The notes beneath the pieces were generated by a model. It saw nothing but the letters and a program-made list of their open reading frames with translations. It ran no database searches and was not told where the DNA came from. A stretch of DNA of 11,066 bases from CAZJPD01 sp964547795 (GTDB lineage Bacteria > Pseudomonadota > Alphaproteobacteria > Rickettsiales > Midichloriaceae): contig CAZJPD010000029.1 of assembly GCA_964547795.1 (NCBI GenBank), forward strand, positions 1 through 11,066. Direction: 5' to 3'. Positions 1 to 7,387 of this stretch are shown in pieces. Each line of letters starts with the position of its first letter. Position 1 is the first letter of the stretch. Position numbers and translations under genes: made by a program.

Positions 1-813
1 TCTTATGCAAAAGTTAATTTATTTTTAAATGTCATTGGTAAAAGGTCTAACGGCTACCATAACATCCAAAGCTATTTCTTAAAGTTAAACCTTGTAGATG
101 AGATATGTATTCAGCCTTCAAGTAAGGTAAGTTGTTCAGTTGAAGGAGCAATTATAACGGGCGAAAATATTGTATTGAAAACCATTCGTTATTTTAGCAA
201 AATATGTAATATTTCAAAAGGCATAAATATTCATATCAAGAAAAATATTCCTGTTGCAGCTGGTCTAGGGGGGGGATCATCCAATGCGGCTACTATATTA
301 AAATTATTACCTAAACTATGGGGTGTTGAGATGTCAGAAGAACAACTAAAAGATATTGCCCTAAAAGTAGGTGCGGATGTTCCATTTTTTTTATATAATC
401 AAAATTCTTTTGTAGAGGGAATTGGTGAGATATTAACCTCTATTAAATTAGGACAAAGTTTTTTTATACTGCTAGTAAATCCAAAAATTAGCATCTTTAC
501 TAAAAACGCATATCAAGGCACTACAAACACTAGTTTTTCTCCAAAAATTGTACTTAATTCACAATCTATAATAAAAGAAATTTTGCATGGCAAAAATGAT
601 TTGGAAAAATATGCAACACAAAACTATCCAGTAGTGAAGGAATTAATAAAAGAAATAAGGTATCAGAAAAATTGTGTAGCAAGCAGAATGAGTGGTTCTG
701 GCCCCACTTGCTTTGGGATTTTTGATAAGGAAGATGATATAGTAAATGCAGCAAATAATTTATTAAAATCTCATCCAAATTTTTGGACATATTATGAAAA
801 AGTTATGGTATAG
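1..813 (+). CDS. ispE: 4-diphosphocytidyl-2-C-methyl-D-erythritol kinase (IspE), 5' end cut by window
   Basis: The enzyme phosphorylates 4-diphosphocytidyl-methylerythritol with ATP, the fourth step of the MEP pathway to isoprenoid precursors, in the cytoplasm. The frame is open from base 1, giving 270 visible residues, so only a handful of N-terminal residues are missing compared with a usual length near 280-290. A TTG at 175 is internal and not the start, because the conserved N-terminal IspE block lies upstream of it (AKVNLFLNVIGKRSNGYH, visible residues 3-20). The GHMP-kinase ATP loop PVAAGLGGGSSNAA is at residues 84-97, the catalytic aspartate is in GADVPFF (D126), and the C-terminal GHMP glycine motif MSGSGPT starts at residue 230. 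The ATP-loop glycines are written as an unbroken run of eight G (268-275), yet the frame is intact. No clear terminator follows the stop. Confidence 0.95.
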   Translation, partial: SYAKVNLFLNVIGKRSNGYHNIQSYFLKLNLVDEICIQPSSKVSCSVEGAIITGENIVLKTIRYFSKICNISKGINIHIKKNIPVAAGLGGGSSNAATILKLLPKLWGVEMSEEQLKDIALKVGADVPFFLYNQNSFVEGIGEILTSIKLGQSFFILLVNPKISIFTKNAYQGTTNTSFSPKIVLNSQSIIKEILHGKNDLEKYATQNYPVVKELIKEIRYQKNCVASRMSGSGPTCFGIFDKEDDIVNAANNLLKSHPNFWTYYEKVMV

Positions 814-1690
814 CTAGGTACTCTACTACTATAACCCAAACTATAGATAAGGGGGTGGATAAAGTAATTAAAAAATTAGGCAATTATCCATTAAAATTAT
901 GTAAGTAAAAAATTATACTTTAAAGTTAGTGGTATTATAGTAAAAATACATAATTACTCTTGGCAAATTTTTTATATTAAATGAAAGAATAATTGAAAAC
1001 CTCGTAAGGGGGTTGTTACAAAGTTTAGGATATTTTAATAATAGTAATAATTGTTTAGTGGAAGAGCAAAAAAGTTCTAATACTAGAATACAAAATATTC
1101 TGCAAAACGCCTCTAAAAGTGGGAATGGAGTAGGTAAGCCTGAATTTATATTATCTTTTAAAGATGATACAGAATTCCTGATAATAATAGAGTGCAAGGT
1201 TGATGTATCAAAACATAAAGGTGCAACAAGAAAAAGCTATAAAGATTATGCTGTTGATGGAGTGCTATTATATTCTAATTACCCCCCAAAGGATTATAAT
1301 GTTATGTCTATTGCTGTTAGTGGTATAAGTGAAAAAGAATTAAAGATATCTCATTTTTTACAATTAAAAGGGGCTTACGTATCAAGAGAGATAAGTGATA
1401 AACGGTTGCTAGATTATAATTCTTACCAACAAGCTTTAAAAACCCAATCCAAACCTTTAAAAGAGGAAGAGCTTGTAAAAAAAGCTATAGAATATAATAA
1501 CTTACTGCATAAGCATTCTGCTCCAAAAACAGAAAGGAACACTTTAATCAGTGCTATTTTAATAGTATTACAAGATAACGTGTTTGTAGATGGCTTTCAT
1601 AAGTATGAAAAGAATCTTGGTTTAGTAAAAGCAATGCTGGAGGCTTGCTCAGGGGTTTTGGAAAAGAACAAAATTTTTGGTGAAAAAAAA

Positions 1691-1700
1691 GGGGGGGGGG
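1691..1700 (+). repeat. Poly-G tract (G10) at first frameshift of the restriction-modification gene
   Basis: Ten consecutive G follow eight A in the nuclease-methyltransferase pseudogene. Read as given, the frame ends 47 bases downstream at 1747. With eleven or eight G the frame would pass into the open frame that starts with codons for T-V-L-H-E-Y at 1702. A mononucleotide run of this length is prone to slippage during replication and also to sequencing or assembly error. Confidence 0.85.
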
Positions 1701-2333
1701 TACAGTATTACATGAATATAGCAAAATTAAATACAATCAAACACTAATTAGTGAGAATATCAAAGACAAAAGTAAAAAGAAAAATGTACCCAATGTAATT
1801 TTAAAGAACTTAATACATAACTTAAAAAGTAGCGTACTTCCTTTCATCAAAGAAAATGACTTTGATATATTGGGACGGATTTTACAGAGAGTTTATCAGA
1901 TATGCTGGTAGTGATGGTAAAACAGGTCTTGTGTTGACACCTACACATATTACGGATTTATTCTGTGAATTAGCTGATTTAAACTATAACGATATAGTGT
2001 ATGACCCCTGCTGTGGAACTGGGGGTTTTTTAGTGTATGCTATGAAATATATGTTAAACAAATCTGGAAATAATATTAATGAACGGAAAAAAGTTAAACA
2101 AAATGGGTTGATAGGGGTAGAAAGTAGATTAGATATGTTTACCCATACTTGTTCTAATATGATGATGAGAGGAGACGGAAAATCTAATATTCATAACAGA
2201 GATTGTTTTGGTGATGAGATTATAGAATTGGTAAAATCTCATAAACCAAATAAAGGATTTTTAAATCCACCTTATGACGTGGGTTCAGATGGACAACTAG
2301 AGTTTATTGAGAATACCTTGGGGTGCTTGGTAA

Positions 2334-2341
2334 GGGGGGGG
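2334..2341 (+). repeat. Poly-G tract (G8) at third frameshift of the restriction-modification gene
   Basis: Eight G sit where the methyltransferase should read R-G-G-K-C-I-A-I. As given, the frame stops at TAA 2342-2344. With seven (or ten) G it would continue into the open frame that runs to 2819. The matching family segment has a Gly-Gly at this point, so seven G is the simplest ancestral length. Confidence 0.8.
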
Positions 2342-3171
2342 TAAATGTATTGCTATATGTCAAATGTCTACAGCAATTAAACAAGACAATAAAACAATAA
2401 AAATGAGAAAGGGGTTATTAAAAAATCACACCTTAAAAGCTGTATTTAGTATGCCAGATCAGTTATTTTATCCAAAAGGAGTGATAACTTCTATATTGGT
2501 TTTTACAGTATATATACCACATCCTGTAAACAAGGAAGTTTTTTTTGGTTATTTCAAGGATGATGGGTATGTTTTAAAGAAGCATAAAGGTAGATTGGAT
2601 GATGGCTCTTGGAAAAGCAAAAAGGAACGCATGTTAAATCTGTATATGAATAACAAATCTGAGCCTGGGCTTAGTATAACAAAATGTGTCAAAGTAGAAG
2701 ATGAATGGTGTGCAGAAGCTTATATGGAAACTGATTATGGTGAGTTAACAGAAGAAGATTTTATGAAAACTGTTAAGAATTTTGTAGCGTTTCAATTTGT
2801 GAGCTCAAAGGATAACTAAGTTAGTAGCACTAAATGAGATTTTTGATATTAAGTTTGATGTAAATAAGTGGAAAACTTTCATAGTGTCTGATCTATTTAA
2901 GATTAATTCAAGTAATGACCCACTAGTATCAGAGCTTGATTTGGGTTCTACACCCTATATAGCTTCAACTAAATCAAATAATGGTGTGATACAATATGTG
3001 AATCTACCCCCTACAAATCCAAAAAATGTTTTGACAGTCAATAGAGGGGGTTCTGTTGGTGGGGCATTTTATCAAAACCAACCATTTCTAGCAACCCCAG
3101 TAGACGTAAGGATACTTATCCCTAAGTTTGAAATAAACCAATATATAGGAATGTTTTTGTCTACTATTTTA

Positions 3172-3288
3172 AGAAAGGAAAAATATCGTTTTAATTATAC
3201 CAGAAAAATGGGGACTGCAAGATTAGAAAAATCACAAATCAAACTTCCAGCAACCCCCAAAGGAAAACCAGACTGGCAATTTATGGAA
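3172..3288 (+). repeat. Degenerate internal repeat, copy 1 (end of first target-recognition domain)
   Basis: These 117 bases encode RKEKYRFNY to LPATPKGKPDWQFME. They correspond position for position with 3673-3789, also 117 bases, which encodes RNENYRFSY to LPATPQGDPD, two stops, then FME. The repeat reflects the two-fold arrangement of target-recognition domains in specificity subunits rather than a mobile element. Confidence 0.8.
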
Positions 3289-3672
3289 AATTGTGTTGAG
3301 AGTGTAATGAAGAAAGTTAAACCACTATCTAAAGAACCAATTTTAAACGAAAAAATTAAGCTTGATGTGAGTAGGTGGGAAGATTTCTATATAGGCAACT
3401 TATTCAAAATTGAAAGAGGAAAAGAAATAGTATCTGAAGTTGAAAGGGGTAATATTAACCCAATTAGTTCATCTGATATATTTAATGGTCTAAATAAAAA
3501 AATTAAAAAAGGAAGAAAAATATTCACAGGTAATCAGATTACAATTGCTAATAATGGTTCAGTGGGTGCTTGCTTTTATCATAGTGAAATTTTATATACT
3601 GCAAGTGATGTATTTGTATTAACCAATAATGAATTAAACATATATAGTTCTTTATTCATCGTTACTGTTATA

Positions 3673-3789
3673 AGAAATGAAAACTATAGATTTAGCTATG
3701 GTAAAAAGTGGGGGCTTGCAAAAATGAAATCACATAAAATCAAACTACCAGCAACTCCGCAAGGAGACCCAGATTAGTAATTTATGGAA
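3673..3789 (+). repeat. Degenerate internal repeat, copy 2, carrying tandem stop codons
   Basis: This is the second copy of the domain-end repeat that begins at 3172. Where copy 1 has TGG CAA (Trp-Gln, 3274-3279), this copy has TAG TAA (3775-3780). Each differs from its counterpart by one transition, G to A and C to T. The reading frame on both sides stays aligned, so the stops are point changes and not frameshifts. Confidence 0.8.
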
Positions 3790-3927
3790 GATTATATAAA
3801 ATCACTACCTTACACTAAAAACCTTGAATTTACTAAGGGTACAGAAGCTACCCCCCAACTCCCAAACTCTTTTGAAAAATTACTTACAAAGGCAGTACAA
3901 TCCTTTGAATCAAATCCAAAAAAATAG

Positions 3928-4130
3928 ATTTAACTTTATTACGCTAAGGAAGTTAATATTTTCATCAAATAGTTTCCTTGTTTTATTAGCAATACGCCAT
4001 ACTGTTTTATAAGTATATACCTAATGTCAAGGGACAATTGCCAAAAATTATCTAAAGAAGATAAGGATACTATTGAATAATTAAAAGAAACAGCTTATTA
4101 TCAGTTTCAGGATGATGGGGTGGTGGGGAT
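3928..4130 (+). other. Intergenic stretch with no recognisable gene
   Basis: About 200 bases separate the end of the specificity pseudogene from the manC pseudogene. A short plus-strand frame from ATG 4024 stops at TAA after 18 codons. A minus-strand open stretch across about 3930-4010 (reading VWRIANKTRKLF and onward) matched nothing I recognise. Either could be a remnant of a lost gene or chance. The sequence just before the manC ATG (GGTGGGGAT) could act as a ribosome binding site. Confidence 0.5.
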
Positions 4131-5526
4131 ATGGGTATTTACCCAACAATATTAGTGGGGGGAAGTGGTACAAGATTGTGGCCGCTCTCAAGAAGAAATT
4201 CAGCAAAACAATTCCTGGAAGTAAGATGTGGTATTAACTTATTGCAAGAAACTGTATTACGTATAACGGATAGGAATATATTCTTCCCACCCACTATAAT
4301 TTGTAATTATAAACAGAGGCAGCAAGTTGAAGATTCTTTGAGAAAAATCAACATAAATGAGTACAGGTTTGTTGTAGAGCTATGTTCTAAAAACACAGCT
4401 TCTGCTATAACTGCTGCTACATTACTTTTAGGGCAGAAAGATGCTTTAATGTTAGTTATGCCTGTAGATCATTGTATAGAAAATAAGGTTGTTTTATTGA
4501 TGATGTATTTTCTTCTGAAAATATTGCAAGAGAATTTTTAGTTACATTTGGCATAAAGTATACACACCCCCCAACTGGATACGGTTATATAGAAGGGGGG
4601 GAGAAAATAAATAGTTCAATGCTATATAAAGTTAGTAAGTTTATAGAAAAACCAAAATATAAGATTGCTAAATCATTTTCTACGCAACATTACCTATGGA
4701 ATTTAGGTATTTTTTTGTTTCATCCCGATATTTATTTAAAAGAAGTAGCATGCTATCAACCTTGACTATTATACAATATAAAAAAAGCAATAGATCAGAC
4801 CAAAATAGAAAAAAACGTTTTTCTATTGGAATCAACCAATTACACTAAATGTAAAAACATATCGATAAACTATGCTATTATGGAAAAAACCAAAATAGCA
4901 GCAGTATTGCCAAGTAATTTAAACTGGGTCGATATTGGAAAATTTTCCTCCCTATGCCAGATAAAAGACAAAAGAAGAAATTTTATTGAGGGATATAGTA
5001 TGTTCTTAAAGAGTAAAAGTTGTTATATTAATTCTAAAGATTTATTCACATCTGTAGTAGGTTTAAAAGATGTTAATATTTATCTACCAAAGATTCAGTT
5101 CTTGTAGTACACAATGATAAAGCAGAAGAAGTGAGAGAGGTTGTGTGGTATTTAGAGAAGAATGATAAGCAAGATTTATTAAATGGTACAATTGAATATC
5201 GCCCTTGGGGGTATTATGAGAATTTGGTAGAAGGAAGGGGCTATAAAATAAAGAAAATTGTTGTCAACCCAAGTGGTAAATTGTCCTTACAAAGTCATAA
5301 ATATAGAGCTGAACAATGGACTATAATAACTGGGATAGCCCGTGTTACACTTAATGAGAAAGTATTTAATTTGAAGCAAGGTGAATCAACATACATTCCT
5401 GTCCAAGCTAAATATAGATTAGAAAACTACCAAAATAAGTTTTTAGAAATCACAGAGATACAACTTGGAAAACATTTGGAAGAAAATGATATAAAAAGAT
5501 TTGATGATGTTTACGGTAGGGGTTAG
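4131..5526 (+). pseudogene. manC: Mannose-1-phosphate guanylyltransferase / mannose-6-phosphate isomerase (ManC), broken
   Basis: An intact homologue would make GDP-mannose from mannose-1-phosphate and GTP (nucleotidyltransferase domain), and would interconvert fructose-6-phosphate and mannose-6-phosphate (C-terminal cupin), for surface polysaccharide. The composite is about 465 codons, near the usual length. Frame 3 (4131 to about 4490) carries LVGGSGTRLWPLSRRNSAKQFL and the MPVDH metal-site region. Frame 2 (about 4493-5107) carries TFGIKYTHPPTGYGYIE, FIEKP, LWNLGIFLF, MEKT and LNWVDIG. Frame 1 (about 5077-5526) carries RPWGYYENL, LSLQSHKYRAEQW and FDDVYGR. Breaks are a frameshift at 4485-4493, an in-frame TGA at 4763-4765, and a frameshift at 5077-5083. 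None is at a G tract. The usual AEHW reads AEQW and the usual HRL reads YRL, so two cupin histidines are also gone, consistent with decay. It probably cannot yield a working bifunctional enzyme. Confidence 0.9.
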
Positions 5527-5636
5527 TTTATAGTCAATCACCGTAATAAATGGGCATCTAAAAATTAAATTTTGCTTGTCTTTATAAACCCCCCATTGTG
5601 GACTCTTCTTATTTGATGAACTTCCGTTATATATAC

Positions 5637-5665
5637 CAACTTATTGGTGCAATAAGGTTGTTTTT
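5637..5665 (+). terminator. Probable Rho-independent terminator after manC
   Basis: CAACTTATTG (5637-5646), a three-base loop GTG, and CAATAAGGTTG (5650-5660) form a ten-pair stem with one bulged G, followed directly by five T. It lies about 110 bases past the manC stop and about 70 before ruvA, so it would end transcription from the manC side. Confidence 0.65.
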
Positions 5666-5709
5666 ATGTTATTTTTGGTATTGAAATGTAACCACAAATT
5701 CTATGTTTG

Positions 5710-5715
5710 TATAAT
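5710..5715 (+). promoter_or_regulatory. Possible -10 element of the ruvA promoter
   Basis: A perfect TATAAT lies 19 bases before the ruvA ATG and downstream of the manC terminator. No good -35 hexamer stands at 16-18 bases; TTGAAA at 5681 is 23 bases away, which is too far. In AT-rich sequence a lone TATAAT can occur by chance, and the leader would be only about a dozen bases long. Confidence 0.35.
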
Positions 5716-5734
5716 ATACTGATGAACTAGTTTT

Positions 5735-6343
5735 ATGATAGGCAAACTTTCTGGAAAAATCAGTGAGGTGGGAATTGATCATATTATAATTGATGTTAAT
5801 GGGGTTGGATACATGGTATTTTGTTCAAACAAAATAACTAATGGGTACAATATAGGAGATGAAATCAAATTAATAACCCAAACTATCGTTAAGGAAAATG
5901 ATATTAGTATATTTGGTTTTGCTACAAATATAGATAAAGAGTTTTTTAATCACCTTTTAACTATTCAGGGGGTTGGGGCAAAACTTGCCCAAACTATTAT
6001 GGGTAGCCTTGATGTCGATGAGATTATTCAATTGGTACAAACAAGTGACAATGCTAAATTTACTAAAATTACTGGTGTAGGTCCTAAACTTGCTGTAAGG
6101 CTCGTCAATGAATTAAAAAATAAAAAATTCATAAGCAAATTGCAAAATATCAGGCTAAAAGTTGATGTAGAGAAAACAGATGATTTAGATTCACAGAAAA
6201 CCCTTGATGCTACATCAGTATTGACAAATTTGGGGTATAGTAATGTTCGGATTAATCGGGTAATCCGTGATATCTTAGTAGTAAACAAATCAACTAGTTT
6301 AGAGGAAATTATTAAATTAAGTATTAAAAATCTCTCCAACTAA
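5735..6343 (+). CDS. ruvA: Holliday junction branch migration protein RuvA
   Basis: RuvA binds four-way DNA junctions as a tetramer and loads the RuvB motor for branch migration in recombinational repair. At 202 residues the length is normal. The N-terminal OB-fold domain begins MIGKLSGKI and contains VNGVGYMV. Two helix-hairpin-helix motifs follow, LTIQGVGAKLA (about 75-85) and ITGVGPKLA (about 112-120). A linker of about residues 135-155 leads to the C-terminal RuvB-contacting domain, with ATSVLTNLGYSN near residue 160. The ATG at 5735 is chosen because the protein starts exactly at the conserved RuvA N terminus, although no strong ribosome binding site is visible. The gene stands alone: nrdB converges from the other strand, and ruvB, often the next gene, is not in the window. 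Confidence 0.95.
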   Translation: MIGKLSGKISEVGIDHIIIDVNGVGYMVFCSNKITNGYNIGDEIKLITQTIVKENDISIFGFATNIDKEFFNHLLTIQGVGAKLAQTIMGSLDVDEIIQLVQTSDNAKFTKITGVGPKLAVRLVNELKNKKFISKLQNIRLKVDVEKTDDLDSQKTLDATSVLTNLGYSNVRINRVIRDILVVNKSTSLEEIIKLSIKNLSN

Positions 6344-6509
6344 CTTTCAGCCTGATAAGATACTCTCACCCCCTTTATGCAAGTGGTGAACTCGAGAATG
6401 TTTATATTAGACTCTCTGCGAAGTATATAAAAGTACCGATAATAACGTAATTCATGATTAACCTTCAGTAAGGGCTTATAGGGGTAGGGGTTATTTTTTG
6501 CATCTCGTT

Positions 6510-7376
6510 TTAAAAATCATTCCAGCCTTTAATAGCTGAACTCTGATTATAAGATGATACATTAGACTCAAAAAAATTGGTTTTAGCACTACCTTCCCCC
6601 CCTACGTCAGCTATTTTTTCAAGATGTTCATACGGATTATTGGAAAACCCTTCGTAAATAGGGTGTATATTAAGATCTCTAAGCCTCTTATTTGCGAGAT
6701 ATTTTGTATATTTTTCAGTACTTGATTTATTAATACCAAGAATTCCCCCCCCCATAATATGATTTGTCCATTTTATTTCCTGATTTACAGCATTTTCAAA
6801 CATATCAATAATTACCTTCTCATCAAAAAACTGTGGCATTTCTTGTTTTATCTCTTTGATCATATTTGAAAAAATCATGCAATGCGTGAGTTCATCCCGA
6901 TTAATGTACTTTATTTCATCTGCAGACCCCATCATCAACCCTCTGGAAGTAAGATTATAGAAGAAAATAAAACTATTATAAAAATACAGTCCCTCAAGTA
7001 AATAATTAGCAATCAAGACTTTTGCAAAATGTTGATCAGAGGGATTATCTATAAAATCTTGATATACCTGTGCTATATATTTATTACGCTCAAGTAATAC
7101 ATCGTCCTCACGCCAAAAATCATAAATACTATCACGTTTATCAGTTGGTATAACACTTTCTATCATGTAGGCGTAACTTTGTGAATGAANNNNNNNNNNG
7201 GAGAGAGAAATTTTTTCAGGTATCCAAAAGTTTTCCATCATTACCCTATAAAGTTTATTTGCCCATAAATATTTTACATTATTCAAGTTAAAAATATTTG
7301 TTACATTACCTAAAAGTACCTTTCTTTCCTGAATCTTGTCATTTCCATTTGGATTAAAAATCTTTTTTCTTTCCAT
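6510..7376 (-). CDS. nrdB: Ribonucleotide reductase class Ia small subunit (NrdB), with assembly gap
   Basis: This subunit houses the di-iron centre and tyrosyl radical that drive reduction of ribonucleotides by NrdA. An in-frame ATG at 7409 is rejected. The ATG at 7376 has AGGAGG five bases upstream and gives MERKKIFNP. Ten N at 7190-7199 interrupt the gene between WIPEKISLS and HSQSYAYMIES. Homologues carry about 60 residues there, including the first metal-binding Asp and the Glu of the E-x-x-H motif, so the reading through the gap is only nominally in frame. Visible are the His and radical-site Tyr of HSQSY, the Glu of LLEGLYFYN, and Glu and His of INRDELTH. The C terminus YNQSSAIKGWNDF is typical. 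Tracts of seven and nine C on the plus strand (6596-6602, 6745-6753) encode glycines in frame. It follows nrdA with 11 bases between and is surely co-transcribed. Confidence 0.93.
   Translation of the reverse strand: MERKKIFNPNGNDKIQERKVLLGNVTNIFNLNNVKYLWANKLYRVMMENFWIPEKISLSXXXXHSQSYAYMIESVIPTDKRDSIYDFWREDDVLLERNKYIAQVYQDFIDNPSDQHFAKVLIANYLLEGLYFYNSFIFFYNLTSRGLMMGSADEIKYINRDELTHCMIFSNMIKEIKQEMPQFFDEKVIIDMFENAVNQEIKWTNHIMGGGILGINKSSTEKYTKYLANKRLRDLNIHPIYEGFSNNPYEHLEKIADVGGEGSAKTNFFESNVSSYNQSSAIKGWNDF
7190..7199. other. Assembly gap (ten N) inside nrdB
   Basis: Ten undetermined bases form a placeholder, not a measured length. On the minus strand the bases after the gap read TT CAT TCA CAA AGT TAC, fitting the end of a codon for V, I or L followed by HSQSY, as in the family. 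Roughly 180 bases are probably missing, judged from the usual spacing between ISLS and HSQSY in NrdB proteins. Confidence 0.9.
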
Positions 7377-7381
7377 TTTTT

Positions 7382-7387
7382 CCTCCT
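7382..7387 (-). promoter_or_regulatory. Strong ribosome binding site of nrdB
   Basis: AGGAGG on the minus strand begins right after the nrdA stop codon TAA and is separated from the ATG at 7376 by five A. It settles the nrdB start and indicates efficient independent initiation on the nrdAB message. Confidence 0.85.

Larger units (their letters stand above)
944..2819 (+). pseudogene. BcgI-like fused restriction nuclease / N6-adenine DNA methyltransferase, frameshifted
   Basis: Joined across frames, the pieces form one protein of about 600-625 residues resembling the A subunit of BcgI-type (type IIB/IIG) enzymes, which fuse a nuclease to an adenine methyltransferase. The N-terminal piece (frame 2, to the G tract at 1691-1700) carries a PD-(D/E)xK-like core, PEF then IIIECKVD, and the phrase KDYAVDGVLLY seen in this family. 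The middle piece (frame 1, 1702 to about 1872) reads VLHEYSK to PFIKENDFDIL. The next (frame 2, to 2344) holds methyltransferase motif I DPCCGTGGFL and motif IV NPPY. The last (frame 3, 2340-2819) reads GGKCIAI to LLKNHTLKAVFSMPDQLFYP. Frameshifts lie at 1691-1700, about 1870-1880 and 2334-2341. Homology continues upstream of the TTG at 1013 (NERIIENLVRGLLQSLGY) to a stop at 941, with no ATG, so the start also seems lost. As it stands no active enzyme can be made. The family assignment is from recalled sequence patterns. Confidence 0.85.
2803..3927 (+). pseudogene. Two-domain target-recognition (specificity) subunit of BcgI-like system, truncated
   Basis: This segment would determine the DNA sequence recognised by the upstream nuclease-methyltransferase. 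It has two tandem target-recognition domains. Each starts with a W-x-x-F-x-x-x-x-LFKI block (WKTFIVSDLFKI, WEDFYIGNLFKI). Each has a glycine-rich SVG(G/A) segment, and each ends in an RxExYRF to KLPATPxGxPD block. Frame 1 is open from 2803 to 3774 but has no ATG, and the only plausible starts (GTG 2884) fall inside the first domain. Either the start is lost or this was the C-terminal part of one fused protein joined by a fourth frameshift around 2803-2820. The second domain is cut by TAG-TAA at 3775-3780, after which the frame continues for 49 more codons to TAG 3925. The full ancestral length from 2821 would be about 369 residues. Confidence 0.82.

Noticed and set aside
175..177. TTG as the ispE start
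   Set aside because: Conserved IspE N-terminal sequence lies upstream in the same frame, open to the window edge.
1691..2341. All frameshifts are mere homopolymer sequencing errors
   Set aside because: Tracts of 8 and 9 in ispE, nrdA, nrdB and dnaB are all in frame, and the manC breaks and the TAG-TAA are not at homopolymers. Error at the individual tracts still cannot be excluded.
3824..4012. 62-codon plus-strand open frame
   Set aside because: It overlaps the end of the specificity pseudogene in another frame, has low-complexity content and resembles nothing I know.
4763..4765. TGA in manC read as tryptophan (alternative genetic code)
   Set aside because: Trp is encoded by TGG throughout the intact genes seen here, and this manC copy has frameshifts as well, so a true stop is simpler.
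6344..6509. Terminator or RNA gene between ruvA and nrdB
   Set aside because: Only short imperfect pairings were found (for example TAACC with GGTTA before a T run), with no convincing stem and no tRNA-like arms.
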